Source of the DNA: Agmasoma carcini (nom. nud.)
Taxonomy: Eukaryota > Microsporidia > Thelohaniidae
Reading direction: 5' to 3'
Assembly (NCBI GenBank): GCA_029232285.1
Contig: JAOXFI010000020.1
Span: forward strand, 1-64,000
Length of the DNA: 64,000 nt
Of the stretch, positions 22,043 to 31,983 are shown one piece after another. Positions within the stretch are counted from its first letter, which is position 1. Every line of letters begins with the position of its first letter. Below the pieces are notes generated by a model that saw only the letters and a program-made list of their open reading frames with translations, searched no databases and was not told the origin of the DNA. A program made the position numbers and the translations under genes.

Positions 22043-22480
22043 ATGCTGTTTTTTAATGTGATTTTCACAGAATTGATATGGGAATCTGTTAAGAGTGACC
22101 GAGCAGAAGTACTAAACAAGTTTGATGATGCTGTTAATGTAAAGCTAATGCACAAATTTGATGATGATGACGATTGGCAAGTCTTTGATGAAAAACTGGT
22201 ATATATTCCATCAAATAGCAAAGGATACTTTCAACTAGAGGATCTAGAAACAGATAGATACTATTGTTTTTCAACAGCAGAAAATGTTGAAGGTGGAAAA
22301 CCCGCACTTTCTGATGCTAAATATATGAATGATCAAAATAAGTTGGTTGAAGGTACTAGGAAGCAACAAAAAACTAAAAAGGGGATGAGCAAGCTTGGGC
22401 CGATTGGTATTTTGCTATTAGTAGGAATTGTAGCCATATTTGCTGCAGCCTTTATATATGTAGCATATGGTATGAAATAA
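22043..22480 (+). CDS. Short type I membrane protein, subgroup B (3 of 3), 145 aa
   Basis: Same build as the 18371 protein: short hydrophobic start (MLFFNVIFTEL), VNVKLMHKFDD, an aspartate run, ETDRYYCF, AKYMNDQNK and a basic juxtamembrane stretch (KQQKTKK). A 24-residue membrane helix (GILLLVGIVAIFAAAF) ends the protein. Equal length (145 aa) and near-colinear alignment show recent paralogy with 18371, although 3.2 kb and a dead transposon separate the two. It shares the exact 13-bp upstream element with the 17833 gene. Unrecognised family; surface location inferred from topology. Confidence 0.8.
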   Translation: MLFFNVIFTELIWESVKSDRAEVLNKFDDAVNVKLMHKFDDDDDWQVFDEKLVYIPSNSKGYFQLEDLETDRYYCFSTAENVEGGKPALSDAKYMNDQNKLVEGTRKQQKTKKGMSKLGPIGILLLVGIVAIFAAAFIYVAYGMK

Positions 22481-22788
22481 ACATTTTTGTACGAATTTTA
22501 TTTATTTTACAACAAATATTGAATGTATTCCGTTACAATTTTTTATGTAAATAAAATATGTTGTAAGCTGTCCATTGTATTATGCTGAGTTTCTTCTTTA
22601 TCAATTATGTAAAATTTATTGATTATTCAATTGTTGTTTTAGTATCAATACACAGACCCTGTTATCATATATAATTACGTATAATTTAAGTTATAAAGAT
22701 CAATGATTGATATAATACACAATTCAGCCAGTTTTGATCATAAATTTATTAAAAACCATCTTCAAATGTAATATTTTATCATTTTTTG
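22481..22788. other. Convergent 3' spacer between the 22043 gene and ISU1
   Basis: AT-rich, no gene or recognised repeat. Confidence 0.5.
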
Positions 22789-23199
22789 TCATTTTCTTTG
22801 TTTTTTCTTAATATCAGATACTGCTGATTTAATAGCATCTTCAGCAAGCATCGAGCAATGCAGTTTTATTGGTGGTAAGCTTAGCTTACTAGCAATGTCT
22901 TTATTTGATATCTTAAGACCTTCATCAAGAGTCTTGCCCTTCAACATAACAGTCGCTAAGCTAGATGAGGCAATCGCTGATCCACATCCAAATGTTCTAA
23001 ACTTAGCATCTTCAATAATATTATCTTTAACTTTAATTTGTAATTTTAAAACATCACCGCACGCAGGAGCACCAACCAGACCGGTTCCGATGTTCATGCC
23101 ATTCTCAAAAGAACCGACATTACGAGGGTTGTTAAAGTGCTCCATTACATTCTTAGCATATTTAGTTGTAATTCTTGGTGCTTTATTAATGAGAGACAT
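22789..23199 (-). CDS. ISU1: Iron-sulfur cluster scaffold ISU1 (IscU)
   Basis: Scaffold on which Fe-S clusters are assembled from sulfur supplied by the Nfs1 desulfurase. In microsporidia the pathway sits in the mitosome. All functional residues are present: Cys47 and Asp49 in GAPACGD, Cys72 in FGCGSA, Cys115 in KLHCSMLAE, and the Hsp70-binding LPP[VI]K motif at 108-112. Length is 136 residues, as expected for the mature protein. Only about ten residues precede the conserved core, so any mitosomal targeting sequence is minimal. It is divergent from MED6, with 291 bp between the two starts. Identification is secure. Confidence 0.97.
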   Translation of the reverse strand: MSLINKAPRITTKYAKNVMEHFNNPRNVGSFENGMNIGTGLVGAPACGDVLKLQIKVKDNIIEDAKFRTFGCGSAIASSSLATVMLKGKTLDEGLKISNKDIASKLSLPPIKLHCSMLAEDAIKSAVSDIKKKQRK

Positions 23200-23490
23200 G
23201 GAAAATTTTTACGATTTATTTTTATAAATTATTTGACAGTTCTAATGACAATGTGACATTATCAGTAATTCGCCAATAATTAATTGTGTTGTTTTAGAAG
23301 CGAATATTTAATTTTTTACATATTATATAGGGTTTTCTATTCAATTGTAAATAACGAAATATGTATTAAATTAAAATATATATTTACCGATTGATATAAA
23401 AGGTTTGCAACTGGATTGATAAACATTATATTATATTTTTATATATTTTTCATTAACAACTTTTTATATCCAAGAGAAAACTTTTATCAG

Positions 23491-24015
23491 ATGGACAAAG
23501 AACAACACTCATGTTACTATGACCAGAATTTTCTTATGAATTACACTTTAGACTCTACAAATGTTATGCTTTACTTCTCTAACTCACATTTCTATTCAAA
23601 ATCTTCCTTAAACGAAATTCTAAAAATGCAATCTCAATTCTCAGAAATAGATACAACATCATTTCTAAAAAAAACAACTGGTTTTTATTATGAACTTATA
23701 CAGGACGACAAAGTCTTCATTATTGCCAGAAAGAAAAACGATGGCGCTAATACTGTAGTGGAAAGAGTGTATTACATCATTGAAGGTTGTATATATTGTG
23801 CACCAACCAATGAAATGATCACAGAGAAGCGACTAACAGATGCCTTGTACTATCTTAACGAAGCTATTGATTTTTATGAAACAAAGAAAAAATATCATTG
23901 GCTAAAGGGCTTTAGCTTTGGAGAAGATAAAAAGGATAACACAAATGCTGAAGATACAAAACTTTTACTTGAGAGTCTTCATGATTTTGAAATTTTAAAT
24001 AAAAAAAATAAATAA
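23491..24015 (+). CDS. MED6: Mediator complex subunit 6 (MED6), short form
   Basis: Head-module subunit of Mediator, linking transcription factors to RNA polymerase II. The protein follows the Med6 domain throughout: DSTNVMLYFSNSHFYSKSS (the V-x-YFxxSxFYxxxS block), NEILKMQSQF, a F-x-x-ELI...KVFIIARK strand, VYYIIEGCIYCAP and LTDALYYLNEAIDFYE. The ATG at 23491 (MDKEQHSCYYDQ) gives 174 residues; the frame is open further upstream, but no ATG is there. Yeast and animal Med6 are longer (about 250-300 aa), the difference being the C-terminal tail. It ends 104 bp before the convergent gene at 24120. Confidence 0.93.
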   Translation: MDKEQHSCYYDQNFLMNYTLDSTNVMLYFSNSHFYSKSSLNEILKMQSQFSEIDTTSFLKKTTGFYYELIQDDKVFIIARKKNDGANTVVERVYYIIEGCIYCAPTNEMITEKRLTDALYYLNEAIDFYETKKKYHWLKGFSFGEDKKDNTNAEDTKLLLESLHDFEILNKKNK

Positions 24016-24119
24016 TTTATTTTATTAAAATGGTAAATAATTTTTTATCAAATCCATTTTAGTAAAATAACAAAATAATATTTTTTTATTAAAATATACC
24101 TTTTTTCATAATAAATTAT

Positions 24120-24926
24120 TTATTGAAATTTAAGTGTTATACCATTTAAGATTTCCTTCTGCCAGTCTACAATTCTTTGATATTCCTTTATGAGTCTCTT
24201 AGCCTTGTCTTGTGTACTGACGAGCTGCTTGCTAAACTCACTTTTTATTAATGATGCTGGTGTATTTTGAATGCTTGACTTAAGGCTCGTTAGCTCCCTC
24301 TCAACATTCTCTAATTCCATAACCAATTCACCAAGTTGGACTGTTGATCTAATAATTAAATGCTTTACATTCTCCAAGCTATTCGCCACATATTTCTTAA
24401 TTGATAAGAAAAACGCTAAATCTTGATCTATTTCATTTACTATCGCCCCAGCTGGTGGTAAAGAAAACTGATAATCATTAGTAACACTATCCATCTTTAA
24501 GACTGAGTATGATTGTAAAATATTTTCGATCAAAGGTCTATTTTGTGGATATTTATCTAAAAATTTATCAAGAGTTCCTGGAGACTGGGACAGTTGGCCA
24601 GCGAATTCTTCATTTTTAAGATTTTTAGTCAAAAGGTTGTTTATCCCCATGTTGAATGATCCTGGTGTTGGGTTTTCGGATGGCTTAGGTGGTACACCAA
24701 GATAGCCCTGTGTTGGCATTGTAGTATTAATTTGCTGAGGTATGATGCTTTGTTGATTATATTGTTGGACTTGATTCAAGCCGACCTTCTGCTGTGGATA
24801 GGGTACAGTTGGAACGGTCATGTTTTTATTAGCGATATGATGGTATTGATTGTTATTAACTGCAACGCTTGCAGCTGCTAATAGAATATGCATCCAAATT
24901 GCTTTATGTTGTTTTAGAAATATCAT
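24120..24926 (-). CDS. Gln/Asn/Pro-rich protein with C-terminal coiled coil, 268 aa
   Basis: Unrecognised. Met1 and Met12 are both possible starts. From Met12 the N-terminus (MHILLAAASVAV) looks like the short signal peptides seen elsewhere here. From Met1 there is a charged pre-sequence. Residues about 25-95 are rich in Gln, Asn and Pro (QQ, PQQ, YNQQ runs) and probably disordered. Residues about 150-265 are helical with coiled-coil character (GELVMELENVERELTSLKSS). This order, a Q/N-rich segment followed by coiled coil, also occurs in nucleoporins and spore-structure proteins, so the signal peptide reading is not certain. Convergent with MED6. Confidence 0.7.
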   Translation of the reverse strand: MIFLKQHKAIWMHILLAAASVAVNNNQYHHIANKNMTVPTVPYPQQKVGLNQVQQYNQQSIIPQQINTTMPTQGYLGVPPKPSENPTPGSFNMGINNLLTKNLKNEEFAGQLSQSPGTLDKFLDKYPQNRPLIENILQSYSVLKMDSVTNDYQFSLPPAGAIVNEIDQDLAFFLSIKKYVANSLENVKHLIIRSTVQLGELVMELENVERELTSLKSSIQNTPASLIKSEFSKQLVSTQDKAKRLIKEYQRIVDWQKEILNGITLKFQ

Positions 24927-25520
24927 GTCTATTTGTTATGTTCGTGTTTTATTTTGTATTAAAACAATGTTTCAAGATTGAATATTATGTTTTCATTTAT
25001 ATGACAGCTGAATTATTTAAAATTGATAAGTTTTTATAAAATGATTTGTATATAACTGTAATTTGGTTAATATTTATTTATTAACTGATAAATAAACATT
25101 GAAAATCTATAAAACTATTGGTTCGCCACATAGACATCATTTATTGAACATTAGCTTGTTTTTATGAAAAAAAATATTATGATAATAAAAGGTCTTTATA
25201 AAGGAAAAAGTTAAATAGAAAAAGGTCTTTATAAAGGGAAAAGTTAAATATAAAAAAAATTGGTATTTATTCTAGGTTGAGATAAGATGTGAGGCAAAAC
25301 GTCTGACAAAAAGCATACAAAAGTTAAATATAAAAATCAAAGAAATTATAAAGGAAAAAGAATATATAAAAAACAAAGAAAACATAATATATATATAAAG
25401 AATATATAAAATATATATAAAATTTATATAAAGAAAACATATATATAAAATATATATAAAATTTATATAAAGAAAACATATATAAACAAAACATAAAATA
25501 TATTTCGATTTTTTTATCTA
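24927..25520. other. Gene-free spacer with short AT-rich tandem repeats
   Basis: Two copies of an about 32-bp unit (AAAGGTCTTTATAAAGG-AAAAGTTAAAT) lie at about 25190-25250. The 60-bp repeat shared with 9798-9857 is at 25261-25320. TATATAAAATTTATATAAAG type repeats fill 25380-25500. Confidence 0.65.
25261..25320 (-). repeat. 60-bp repeat shared with 9798-9857 (inverted)
   Basis: Reverse complement matches 9798-9857 at 59 of 60 positions. No adjacent transposase relic was recognised here. Confidence 0.8.
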
Positions 25521-26063
25521 TTATTTGAAAGAGAAGATCCTATCCATATTATTTCTCTCTTCATACTCGTGATGTGGTTCATTATGGTACAAGTCTTCAT
25601 TTTCTATTAGATTACCAGTAAATACAGTGGTAGTTCTCTTATATGGAGCATCATTGACTCCTATATTTTGATTTATAATGTTATTATCACAAAGAATTTC
25701 AGTAAGTGATGATATGTTTCTACCATCATTAGTGTGCCTTCTAGATCTATAATTAGACTTAACATTTTGGAATTCATAGCTAATCTTCCAGAATGAGCCT
25801 TTCCCGGCCTTTTCTCCATTCTGTGATCTTGGAATTCTAACAAAGCATCTATTTAGGCTGAGATTGTGTCTAATTGAATTTTGCCATCCGCCATTTGACA
25901 TTTTATAGAAGGGGTACCTGTTACTTATTGCTTTATATATCTCTTTAAGTGTAAGCATTCTGTCCTCGCTCTCTTCAATGGCCTGAGTGATTAATTCGCA
26001 ATAGCTTAGTGGTGGTCTTCTTTCTTTTTTCATAAAATTCTCCTCTTCATATCTGTTAAACAT
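25521..26063 (-). CDS. Forkhead transcription factor, 180 aa
   Basis: A single forkhead winged-helix DNA-binding domain fills residues about 16-98. It opens with RRPPLSYCELITQAI, continues with LTLKEIYKAISNRYPFY, and has the recognition helix block GGWQNSIRHNLSLNRCF at 58-74, followed by R-x-P and GKGSFWKI. These invariants make the family certain. The remainder is a short basic stretch and an unstructured tail ending RIFSFK. No FHA domain, so it is a minimal forkhead protein as known from microsporidia. It would bind DNA in the nucleus; targets unknown. It lies alone with long AT-rich spacers on both sides. Confidence 0.95.
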   Translation of the reverse strand: MFNRYEEENFMKKERRPPLSYCELITQAIEESEDRMLTLKEIYKAISNRYPFYKMSNGGWQNSIRHNLSLNRCFVRIPRSQNGEKAGKGSFWKISYEFQNVKSNYRSRRHTNDGRNISSLTEILCDNNIINQNIGVNDAPYKRTTTVFTGNLIENEDLYHNEPHHEYEERNNMDRIFSFK

Positions 26064-26387
26064 GTAAACAAATAAACAGAAATTTTTAAATCAAAAAAAA
26101 CAATGATAAAATTTGTTGTAATTGTATTGATTAGATGTATAAATTTTAAAAATGGATAATAAGGACGTGGGATGAGGTGATTGAATGAGGAGATGAATCT
26201 GGTAAAAGTAAGGGAAGTATTAAAAAGAAGAATGAATGAATAATAGAAATAAATGAGATTTATGGAGTGATTGTTTGTTTGTTTTTAATTAATTTAAATG
26301 ATTTATTAGTTAGTGGTCTTTTATTAAAACAAAATAAATAAATTGAAATTTTTATTTATTTTATAATTGAATCATTTCTATAAATAT

Positions 26388-26635
26388 GTTATATGTTATA
26401 TGTTATATATGTTATAATATATATGTGATATAATGTATATATGTTATAATATATATGTGATATAATGTATATATGTTATAATGTATATAAGGTATATGTT
26501 ATAATGTATATAAGGTATATATTATAAGGTATATAAGGTATATATTATAATGTATATAAGGTATATATCATAAGGTATATAAGGTATATTATATATAAGG
26601 TATAAATAATACTTATATGTTATATGTTATATGTT
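26388..26635. repeat. TATAATGTATATAAGGTATA-type minisatellite
   Basis: Repeated TATGTTATA, GTGATATAATG and GTATATAAGGTATA units with changing register over about 250 bp. Confidence 0.85.
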
Positions 26636-27190
26636 ATTTATAACAGATAAATAAACAAGATTTTGATATTATAGAACTGATTAATAATCTATTTTAATGG
26701 AATCAAAAAATAATTGTATTTGATAGATTTTATTCAATAAATGTACATGTTGAACTAACCCTAACACTTGTGGTAATTATTCTTAATGTGTTATGACATA
26801 GAACAGAATCTTTTTATAAATCTGGAAAACCCATTTTAATAAAAGATGCTCGTTTCGATTCTCATTGTCGACTTAAAAAATAAAAATATATTAACAATTA
26901 TTTTTATTATAAAATAATTTCTATTATAAAATTATCAAAATTGAGTACATGTTCAAATGTATAAAAAATTAATTTATTATGTTGAAAATATTGACTTGTT
27001 ACAATCTTATATCTATTATTTATGATTTGGTATAAAAAATAATTAAATGTTATTTTTTTGAATCATTACAAAATAAATAATGTTGTAATTATAATATTTT
27101 TAACTGGCAGGTAAGTCTTTCTCTTTTGAACTTAGTTATAGATCTAGTGCTTATGATTAATATAGGTTTTTGACTTTATAATTATAAATA

Positions 27191-27295
27191 TTTTGATATT
27201 GTTTGATATTGTTTGATATTGTTTATTATTGTTTATTATTGTTTGATATTGTTTATTATTGTTTGATATTGTCTGGTATTGCTTGATATTGTTTA
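27191..27295. repeat. 10-bp satellite GTTTGATATT / GTTTATTATT
   Basis: About ten consecutive 10-bp units with two alternating variants. Confidence 0.9.
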
Positions 27296-28207
27296 CTTTC
27301 CTTTAATAATAAGACAAGTAATATAAAATAATAAATATTGTTTTGTAAGATTTCTTATTCTAGAGATGGATAAGTTATATTCTTGAAAACTGGTTGTAAT
27401 GTAGCCACCTTCCTTTATATTATTTATTATATGGCAATTTTACTTTAGCTAAGTCATTATTGTTTATTTCAATTACCTTATAATCATTAATAATTTGTAA
27501 ATATAATATTATTAATCTTTATAAATATATGTTATCAATCTCAAAGGTCAATAAGCTATATATTAATAGTTATATAATGTTTTTATTGTAGTTATGTTCT
27601 TAATAATTATATTGTGATATTCTTTATTAATTTTTTTACTATAAAAAATAACCTACAAGCACATAATATTAATAAATAACTACCTATTATATTATTAACA
27701 AAAAGATGTGATATGAATTTATAAAAAATAATTATAATATAGATATTCTCAATCTAATTACAAATATTACATATCAAAATACAAAAACGAATAAATAAAT
27801 TTAAGAAAGTTGTAGTTTGGTATGAATTGTTTGTAATTAGATAGATAAATCTTATGTTTTATCATTGATTTAAATATGCTTATACCTTGATTGTTCTATT
27901 ATAAGGAAAAATATAAAGAATAGTTAATATGAACACGATAATAATCAACGTAAACATTATACTAGTCTAATATATACATATCATCAATACTAGACTAATA
28001 TATACATATAATACAATATAACAATATATACATATATATATAACACCATATAACAGAATATAACACCTTAAACAAAATACATTATAATACAAAGAGTTCC
28101 AAAAATTACCATCCCATCATCGTACACTCAACAACAAGCAATCCGTAAAACTCAAATTCTCTTATGTTGATTAACTCAAGGATGGGTAATTTTTTTACTA
28201 ACAAACT

Positions 28208-28564
28208 TCAACCGATAAGATTTATTTTGTTCGTTTTTTTACTAAGCACATTATTAACAATCTTTAGTAAAATCACTGCAGATACTTCGTTACATGCTTG
28301 ATTATCGATGACTGTCTTAAAATTAGCAGTTTTTTTATCAAATTGCCTTTTATTTTGAAACCATATCTGAATTGATCTTTCTGGCATCCTAATAATAATA
28401 GATAAATTTGAACGTGTTGTCTTGCTAGGATACTTAGTTATGTCATAGAGCTGTAAAAGGATACGAAACTGGAATTCAGTTGTTTTTCTCTTTACAAAAT
28501 CCATTTCTGTCTGCTTAAGCTTTAATATACCTATAAGTGCCTCTGCATATTTTTCTTCCATCAC
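28208..28564 (-). CDS. Homeodomain transcription factor, 118 aa
   Basis: Residues about 18-77 form a homeodomain. Helix 1 is around FQFRILLQLYDITKYPSK, helix 2 around RSNLSIIIRM, and helix 3 carries the recognition motif IQIWFQNKRQ with Trp68, Phe69, Asn71 and Arg73. Microsporidia possess a set of small homeobox genes, and this one is of the typical minimal size: a short helical N-terminus, the domain and a 40-residue tail. It is 585 bp from DRE2, divergent from it. Nuclear DNA-binding role from family knowledge; targets unknown. Confidence 0.93.
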   Translation of the reverse strand: MMEEKYAEALIGILKLKQTEMDFVKRKTTEFQFRILLQLYDITKYPSKTTRSNLSIIIRMPERSIQIWFQNKRQFDKKTANFKTVIDNQACNEVSAVILLKIVNNVLSKKTNKINLIG

Positions 28565-29148
28565 TAATAAAAAAATTTTAAATTTAAAAGAAGAATATCT
28601 TAGATTTTAATATAAGAAAGCTAATCAACAATATTAGTTAAAGTATAGAAGAGTATATTATTGAATTGTATGAGTAATAAATACCACATTATTTTGATAT
28701 ATTGATTTAAAACAAAGTGATCAAATGATTTTAGATAAAAACATTTATTCAAAATAAAGAATTGAAAAACATAAAATTCGAATAATTATTTTATAAAAAT
28801 CAAAAAAGATCAAAAAAGTTAAATTCAAATGTTTATTTTATAAATTTTTAAAAAGTAAAAAAATTGTTTATTTTATAAATTTTTTAAAAAAATATAATTC
28901 AAACAAAATAAAAAAAATTTTAATTCAAATATTTATTTTATAAAATTAAAAATATCAAATTTGTTTTTTTAAATGCATAGATCAATTAAAATAAAAAAAA
29001 ATTTAATAATCACTGATAATAAACCATAAAAGTAAACAAAACAAAATAATTTTAATAATCACTGATAATTAGCTATCAAATATGTTCATCACTCCATATA
29101 AATGTACATTATTTATTTATAAAAAGTTTTTTTTTATATTTTTTCCAT
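28565..29148. other. Divergent promoter region between homeodomain gene and DRE2
   Basis: Extremely AT-rich. An about 85-bp imperfect tandem array of AATTCAAATATTTATTTTATAA-like segments spans roughly 28790-28950, and TTTAATAATCACTGATAAT occurs twice (29001 and 29051). No gene. Confidence 0.5.
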
Positions 29149-29457
29149 ATGGAAAATAAAAAACTTGAAGATGCAATCAAAGAAGCAATGGAGGCACCGG
29201 TAGATCCAAATACTATAAATGAAGATGATTTTCTTACAATAGATGATAAAAAAAGAGTTGATAAGTGTGAAAGAAAGACACTTAAGCGTCAATGTGCTAA
29301 TTGTACTTGCTCTAGAAAAAATGAAGAAAATAAAAGTTACAAAAGTAAATGTGGGTCTTGTTATTTAGGAGATGCTTTCAGATGTGCAAATTGTCCTTAT
29401 TTGGGGATGCCCGCTTTTAAGGAGGGTGAAGAAGTGGATTTATCTGATGATTTATGA
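29149..29457 (+). CDS. DRE2: DRE2/anamorsin (CIAPIN1) reduced to its Fe-S domain, 102 aa
   Basis: Electron carrier of the cytosolic iron-sulfur assembly pathway, acting with the diflavin reductase Tah18. Both cysteine clusters are complete. The [2Fe-2S] motif Cys40-X8-Cys49-X2-Cys52-X-Cys54 is followed by the twin CX2C motif Cys68-X2-Cys71-X7-Cys79-X2-Cys82, in [20 protein letters not shown]. The C-terminus ([16 protein letters not shown]) is also characteristic. The N-terminal methyltransferase-like domain found in yeast and animals is absent, replaced by about 35 residues. The start is preceded by a T-rich tract and CCAT. ISU1 of the same overall pathway lies 6 kb away. Confidence 0.95.
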   Translation: MENKKLEDAIKEAMEAPVDPNTINEDDFLTIDDKKRVDKCERKTLKRQCANCTCSRKNEENKSYKSKCGSCYLGDAFRCANCPYLGMPAFKEGEEVDLSDDL

Positions 29458-30349
29458 ATAAAAGTTTAAGATTTTGATTTTATAATAAAAGGATGTGTTT
29501 TTATGTAATATTAAAACAGATCAAAATGAAAAATTTTAATCATGTTAAAATCTTACATCAATAATAAAATTATATATAAATTAATATATAATTATAATAT
29601 AAAATGGATATAAAAAATTATATAATAAAATTATAATAAAAATATACATACATTATTACAATTATAAAAAAGACCAAATTTCAATAAATTAGCAAAGAAT
29701 TTCACTTTCATGTATAGATTTGTGAAGCAACAGGTTATTGAGCTAAAACATGTACATATGATACATATAACCCTATCTAACCTAATCTAACGATAGATAA
29801 ACACTTTTTATTGGTATAAAAGACCACTTCTTAAGATATAAGCAAGTCGGTATACGTAAAATATCAAATCTGTAAAAAATGTAACTTTATAGTTTTGGTA
29901 TCACCATCTAAGTATAAATAATAATGATCAATTATAATATAAATGGATTATCCTTTATGGGCAAGTTATCTCAATCTGTTATATTGTAATACATGAAATT
30001 ATAATCTTTAATCTAAAAACTTAAGATATCACATGATGGCTCATTGTTTAATAGAAATAGGCATTATCATTTGTAGATCTAGTTTTAAAGTATTGATTAT
30101 TCTACAAATTAAAATATTATTTCTTTTAAATCACTTACATTCTTATATGAACAAATTTTATATTTTATTGTTAATAATTTGAATTGTACTAAAAATGGTA
30201 AAACTTACTGCTATACAACGACCACACATTCATATATTAAAAATTGGCTTCCTTCTCTTATAAGTAAGATGTTTTTAATAATAAATATATTATTATATGA
30301 AAAAAATAATATTGTGTTTCTTCTATAGTTCTCATATTTGTGTTTCTTC
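29458..30349. other. Gene-free spacer after DRE2
   Basis: AT-rich, no gene recognised. TGTGTTTCTTCTATA is duplicated at 30313 and 30339, just before the pentanucleotide satellite. Confidence 0.5.
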
Positions 30350-30408
30350 TATATTATATTATATTATATTATATTATATTATATTATATTATATTATATT
30401 ATATTATA
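30350..30408. repeat. (ATATT)n microsatellite
   Basis: About eleven uninterrupted TATAT-pentamers. A plus-strand open frame (30340-30708) through this array is an artefact of the repeat. Confidence 0.95.
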
Positions 30409-30497
30409 AAGCTTTATAACGTTTATATCACTATTTACACATTTTTTATACACCCAATGACTATATACCAAAATATAGAAAAATATACAAAATTATT

Positions 30498-30656
30498 TCA
30501 TTTAGTACTAAATTCAACAAAATCATCATTCTTATATGATACAGGACACTTAACAACATCAACAACACTAGAGGACAGCTTAATCTCTCCATCAGAAGCT
30601 TGCTTAACAGACATCTCATCTTTTTTTAAATTTTCTAAAATTTTTGAGTTTCTCAT
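30498..30656 (-). CDS. Very small hypothetical protein, 52 aa
   Basis: On the reverse strand an ATG at 30656, immediately preceded by GCCC, opens a 52-codon frame: MRNSKILENLKKDEMS, then VKQASDGEIKLSSS, VVDVVKCPVSYKNDDF and VEFSTK. The C run at the start resembles that of actin and other genes here. Codon use and composition look coding, with many Asp, Glu, Lys and Ser. No signal peptide, membrane segment or known family. It lies about 210 bp downstream of actin on the same strand. Its first codons and upstream region are repeated in tandem towards actin. It is too short for certainty; conservation in related species would settle it. Confidence 0.5.
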   Translation of the reverse strand: MRNSKILENLKKDEMSVKQASDGEIKLSSSVVDVVKCPVSYKNDDFVEFSTK

Positions 30657-30850
30657 GGGCAAAAAAATAAAAAATGATGTAATTAGAATGATAGCACTTC
30701 TTTATTAAATATTTGAGTCTCTCATGACCAAAAGACGATGTAATTAGAATGATAGCACTTTTATTGAAATGTTTGAGCCTCTCATAACCAAAAGACGATA
30801 AAACTAATTTTTTATTAAATTTCTCAGAGCCAAAAAATAAAAAAACAATG
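30640..30850. repeat. About 65-bp tandem array between actin and the 52-aa gene
   Basis: Three to four diverging units of TTTGAG-CTCTCATGACCAAAAG, ACGATGTAATTAGAATGATA, GCACTT-TATT. The unit includes the start codon and upstream region of the 52-aa gene, and the array ends at the actin stop. It is therefore both the 3' flank of actin and the 5' flank of the small gene. Confidence 0.75.
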
Positions 30851-30864
30851 TAACTAGAATTTAA

Positions 30865-31983
30865 TTAAAAGCACTTCCTATGAACAATAACAGAACCGTG
30901 CTCATTATATTCATCCTTAGAGATCCACATACTAGAGAATGTAGACAAAGAAGCAAGAATAGAACCTCCAATCCATACAGAATACTTCCTTTCACAAGGT
31001 GCACTTACTGCAACATCAATAGTAGATGGTGCAAGGTTCTTAAGTTCAATCTCAAGTCTCTTCTCAATATTATTAAGACAAGTAGTACCACCACTTAGAA
31101 CAACCGACTTATAAAGTTCTCTTCTAATATCAACATCACAACGTTGAATAGAATTGTATAAAGAATAAGCAATACCACTCTGTTCACCACCAGTAAGAGA
31201 AGGTCTAAACAAGATTTCAGGGGCTCTGAACATTTGTGAGCCAATTGTAATAACTCTTCCATCAGGAAGCTCATAATCTTCAGTTCTGTTGTTAGTTTTC
31301 ATTTCTTCCTCAAAATTAGTGGAAACATAGCACAACCTCTCCTTAATATCACGTACAATTTCAGTTTCGGCTGTAGTGGTAAAAGAGCAACCAGTTTCTG
31401 TTAAAAGCTTTACTAACTCCCTTGTAACAGATCTACCAGCAATATCAAGTCTACTAATAGCATGTGGAAGTGAATAACCCTCATAGATAGGAACAGTATG
31501 ACTAACACCATCACCAGAGTCTAATACTATACCAGTTGTCTTACCAGATGAATAAAGACTAAGAACGGCCTGAATCTGAACATACATAGCTGGTACATCG
31601 AAAGTTTCGAATAATATTTGAGTCATCTTTTCTCTGTTTTTCTTTGAATTCAGAGGAGCTTCAGTCATAAGGACTGGAGCATCTCTAGGATCTACTCTAA
31701 GCTCATTGCAGAAAGTGTGATGCCATATTTTCTCCATGAAGTCCCAGTCTTGGACTTCACCATTTTCAAGAGCATACTTGAGAGTTAATATACCTCTCTT
31801 AGTGTTAGCTTCATCTCCAACGTAGGATTGTTTCTGGTTCATACCAACCATAACACCCTCATAACGAGGTATACCAACGACACTAGGGAATACAGCCTTT
31901 GGAGCATCATCACCAGCAATACCGGCCTTTAAAACACCTGTACCATTATCTATGACTACGGCTGAGTTTGTTTTTTCTACCAT
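30865..31983 (-). CDS. ACT1: Actin
   Basis: Conventional actin, 372 residues (375 usual), colinear from [13 protein letters not shown] (first phosphate loop) through [33 protein letters not shown] (second phosphate loop), LDIAGR, LSGGTTC and the terminal VHRKCF. It binds ATP and forms filaments in the cytoplasm. Replacements unusual for actin include Val-Leu after NGTG (usually Met-Cys), a cysteine-containing HTFCNELRV, and FRPS plus an S-x-C-less C-terminal helix, typical of fast-evolving microsporidian actins. The start is supported by AAAATTTTAACCCCA just upstream. Divergent from BUD23, 486 bp apart. Confidence 0.98.
   Translation of the reverse strand: MVEKTNSAVVIDNGTGVLKAGIAGDDAPKAVFPSVVGIPRYEGVMVGMNQKQSYVGDEANTKRGILTLKYALENGEVQDWDFMEKIWHHTFCNELRVDPRDAPVLMTEAPLNSKKNREKMTQILFETFDVPAMYVQIQAVLSLYSSGKTTGIVLDSGDGVSHTVPIYEGYSLPHAISRLDIAGRSVTRELVKLLTETGCSFTTTAETEIVRDIKERLCYVSTNFEEEMKTNNRTEDYELPDGRVITIGSQMFRAPEILFRPSLTGGEQSGIAYSLYNSIQRCDVDIRRELYKSVVLSGGTTCLNNIEKRLEIELKNLAPSTIDVAVSAPCERKYSVWIGGSILASLSTFSSMWISKDEYNEHGSVIVHRKCF

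Larger units (their letters stand above)
26064..28207. other. Gene-free 2.1-kb AT-rich region
   Basis: Contains the AT-rich minisatellite at 26388-26635 and the 10-bp satellite at 27191-27295. At about 27950-28060 TATACATAT-type repeats occur. No gene supported on either strand. Confidence 0.55.

Noticed and set aside
23416..23490. Upstream extension of the MED6 frame with a hydrophobic segment (ILYFYIFFINNFLY)
   Set aside because: It would need a non-ATG start. Mediator is nuclear and the segment is AT-driven, so the ATG at 23491 is preferred.
30340..30708. 122-codon plus-strand open frame starting in the (ATATT)n array
   Set aside because: Its first third is the translated pentanucleotide satellite; the rest is antisense to the small minus-strand frame at 30498-30656 and has pyrimidine-driven composition.
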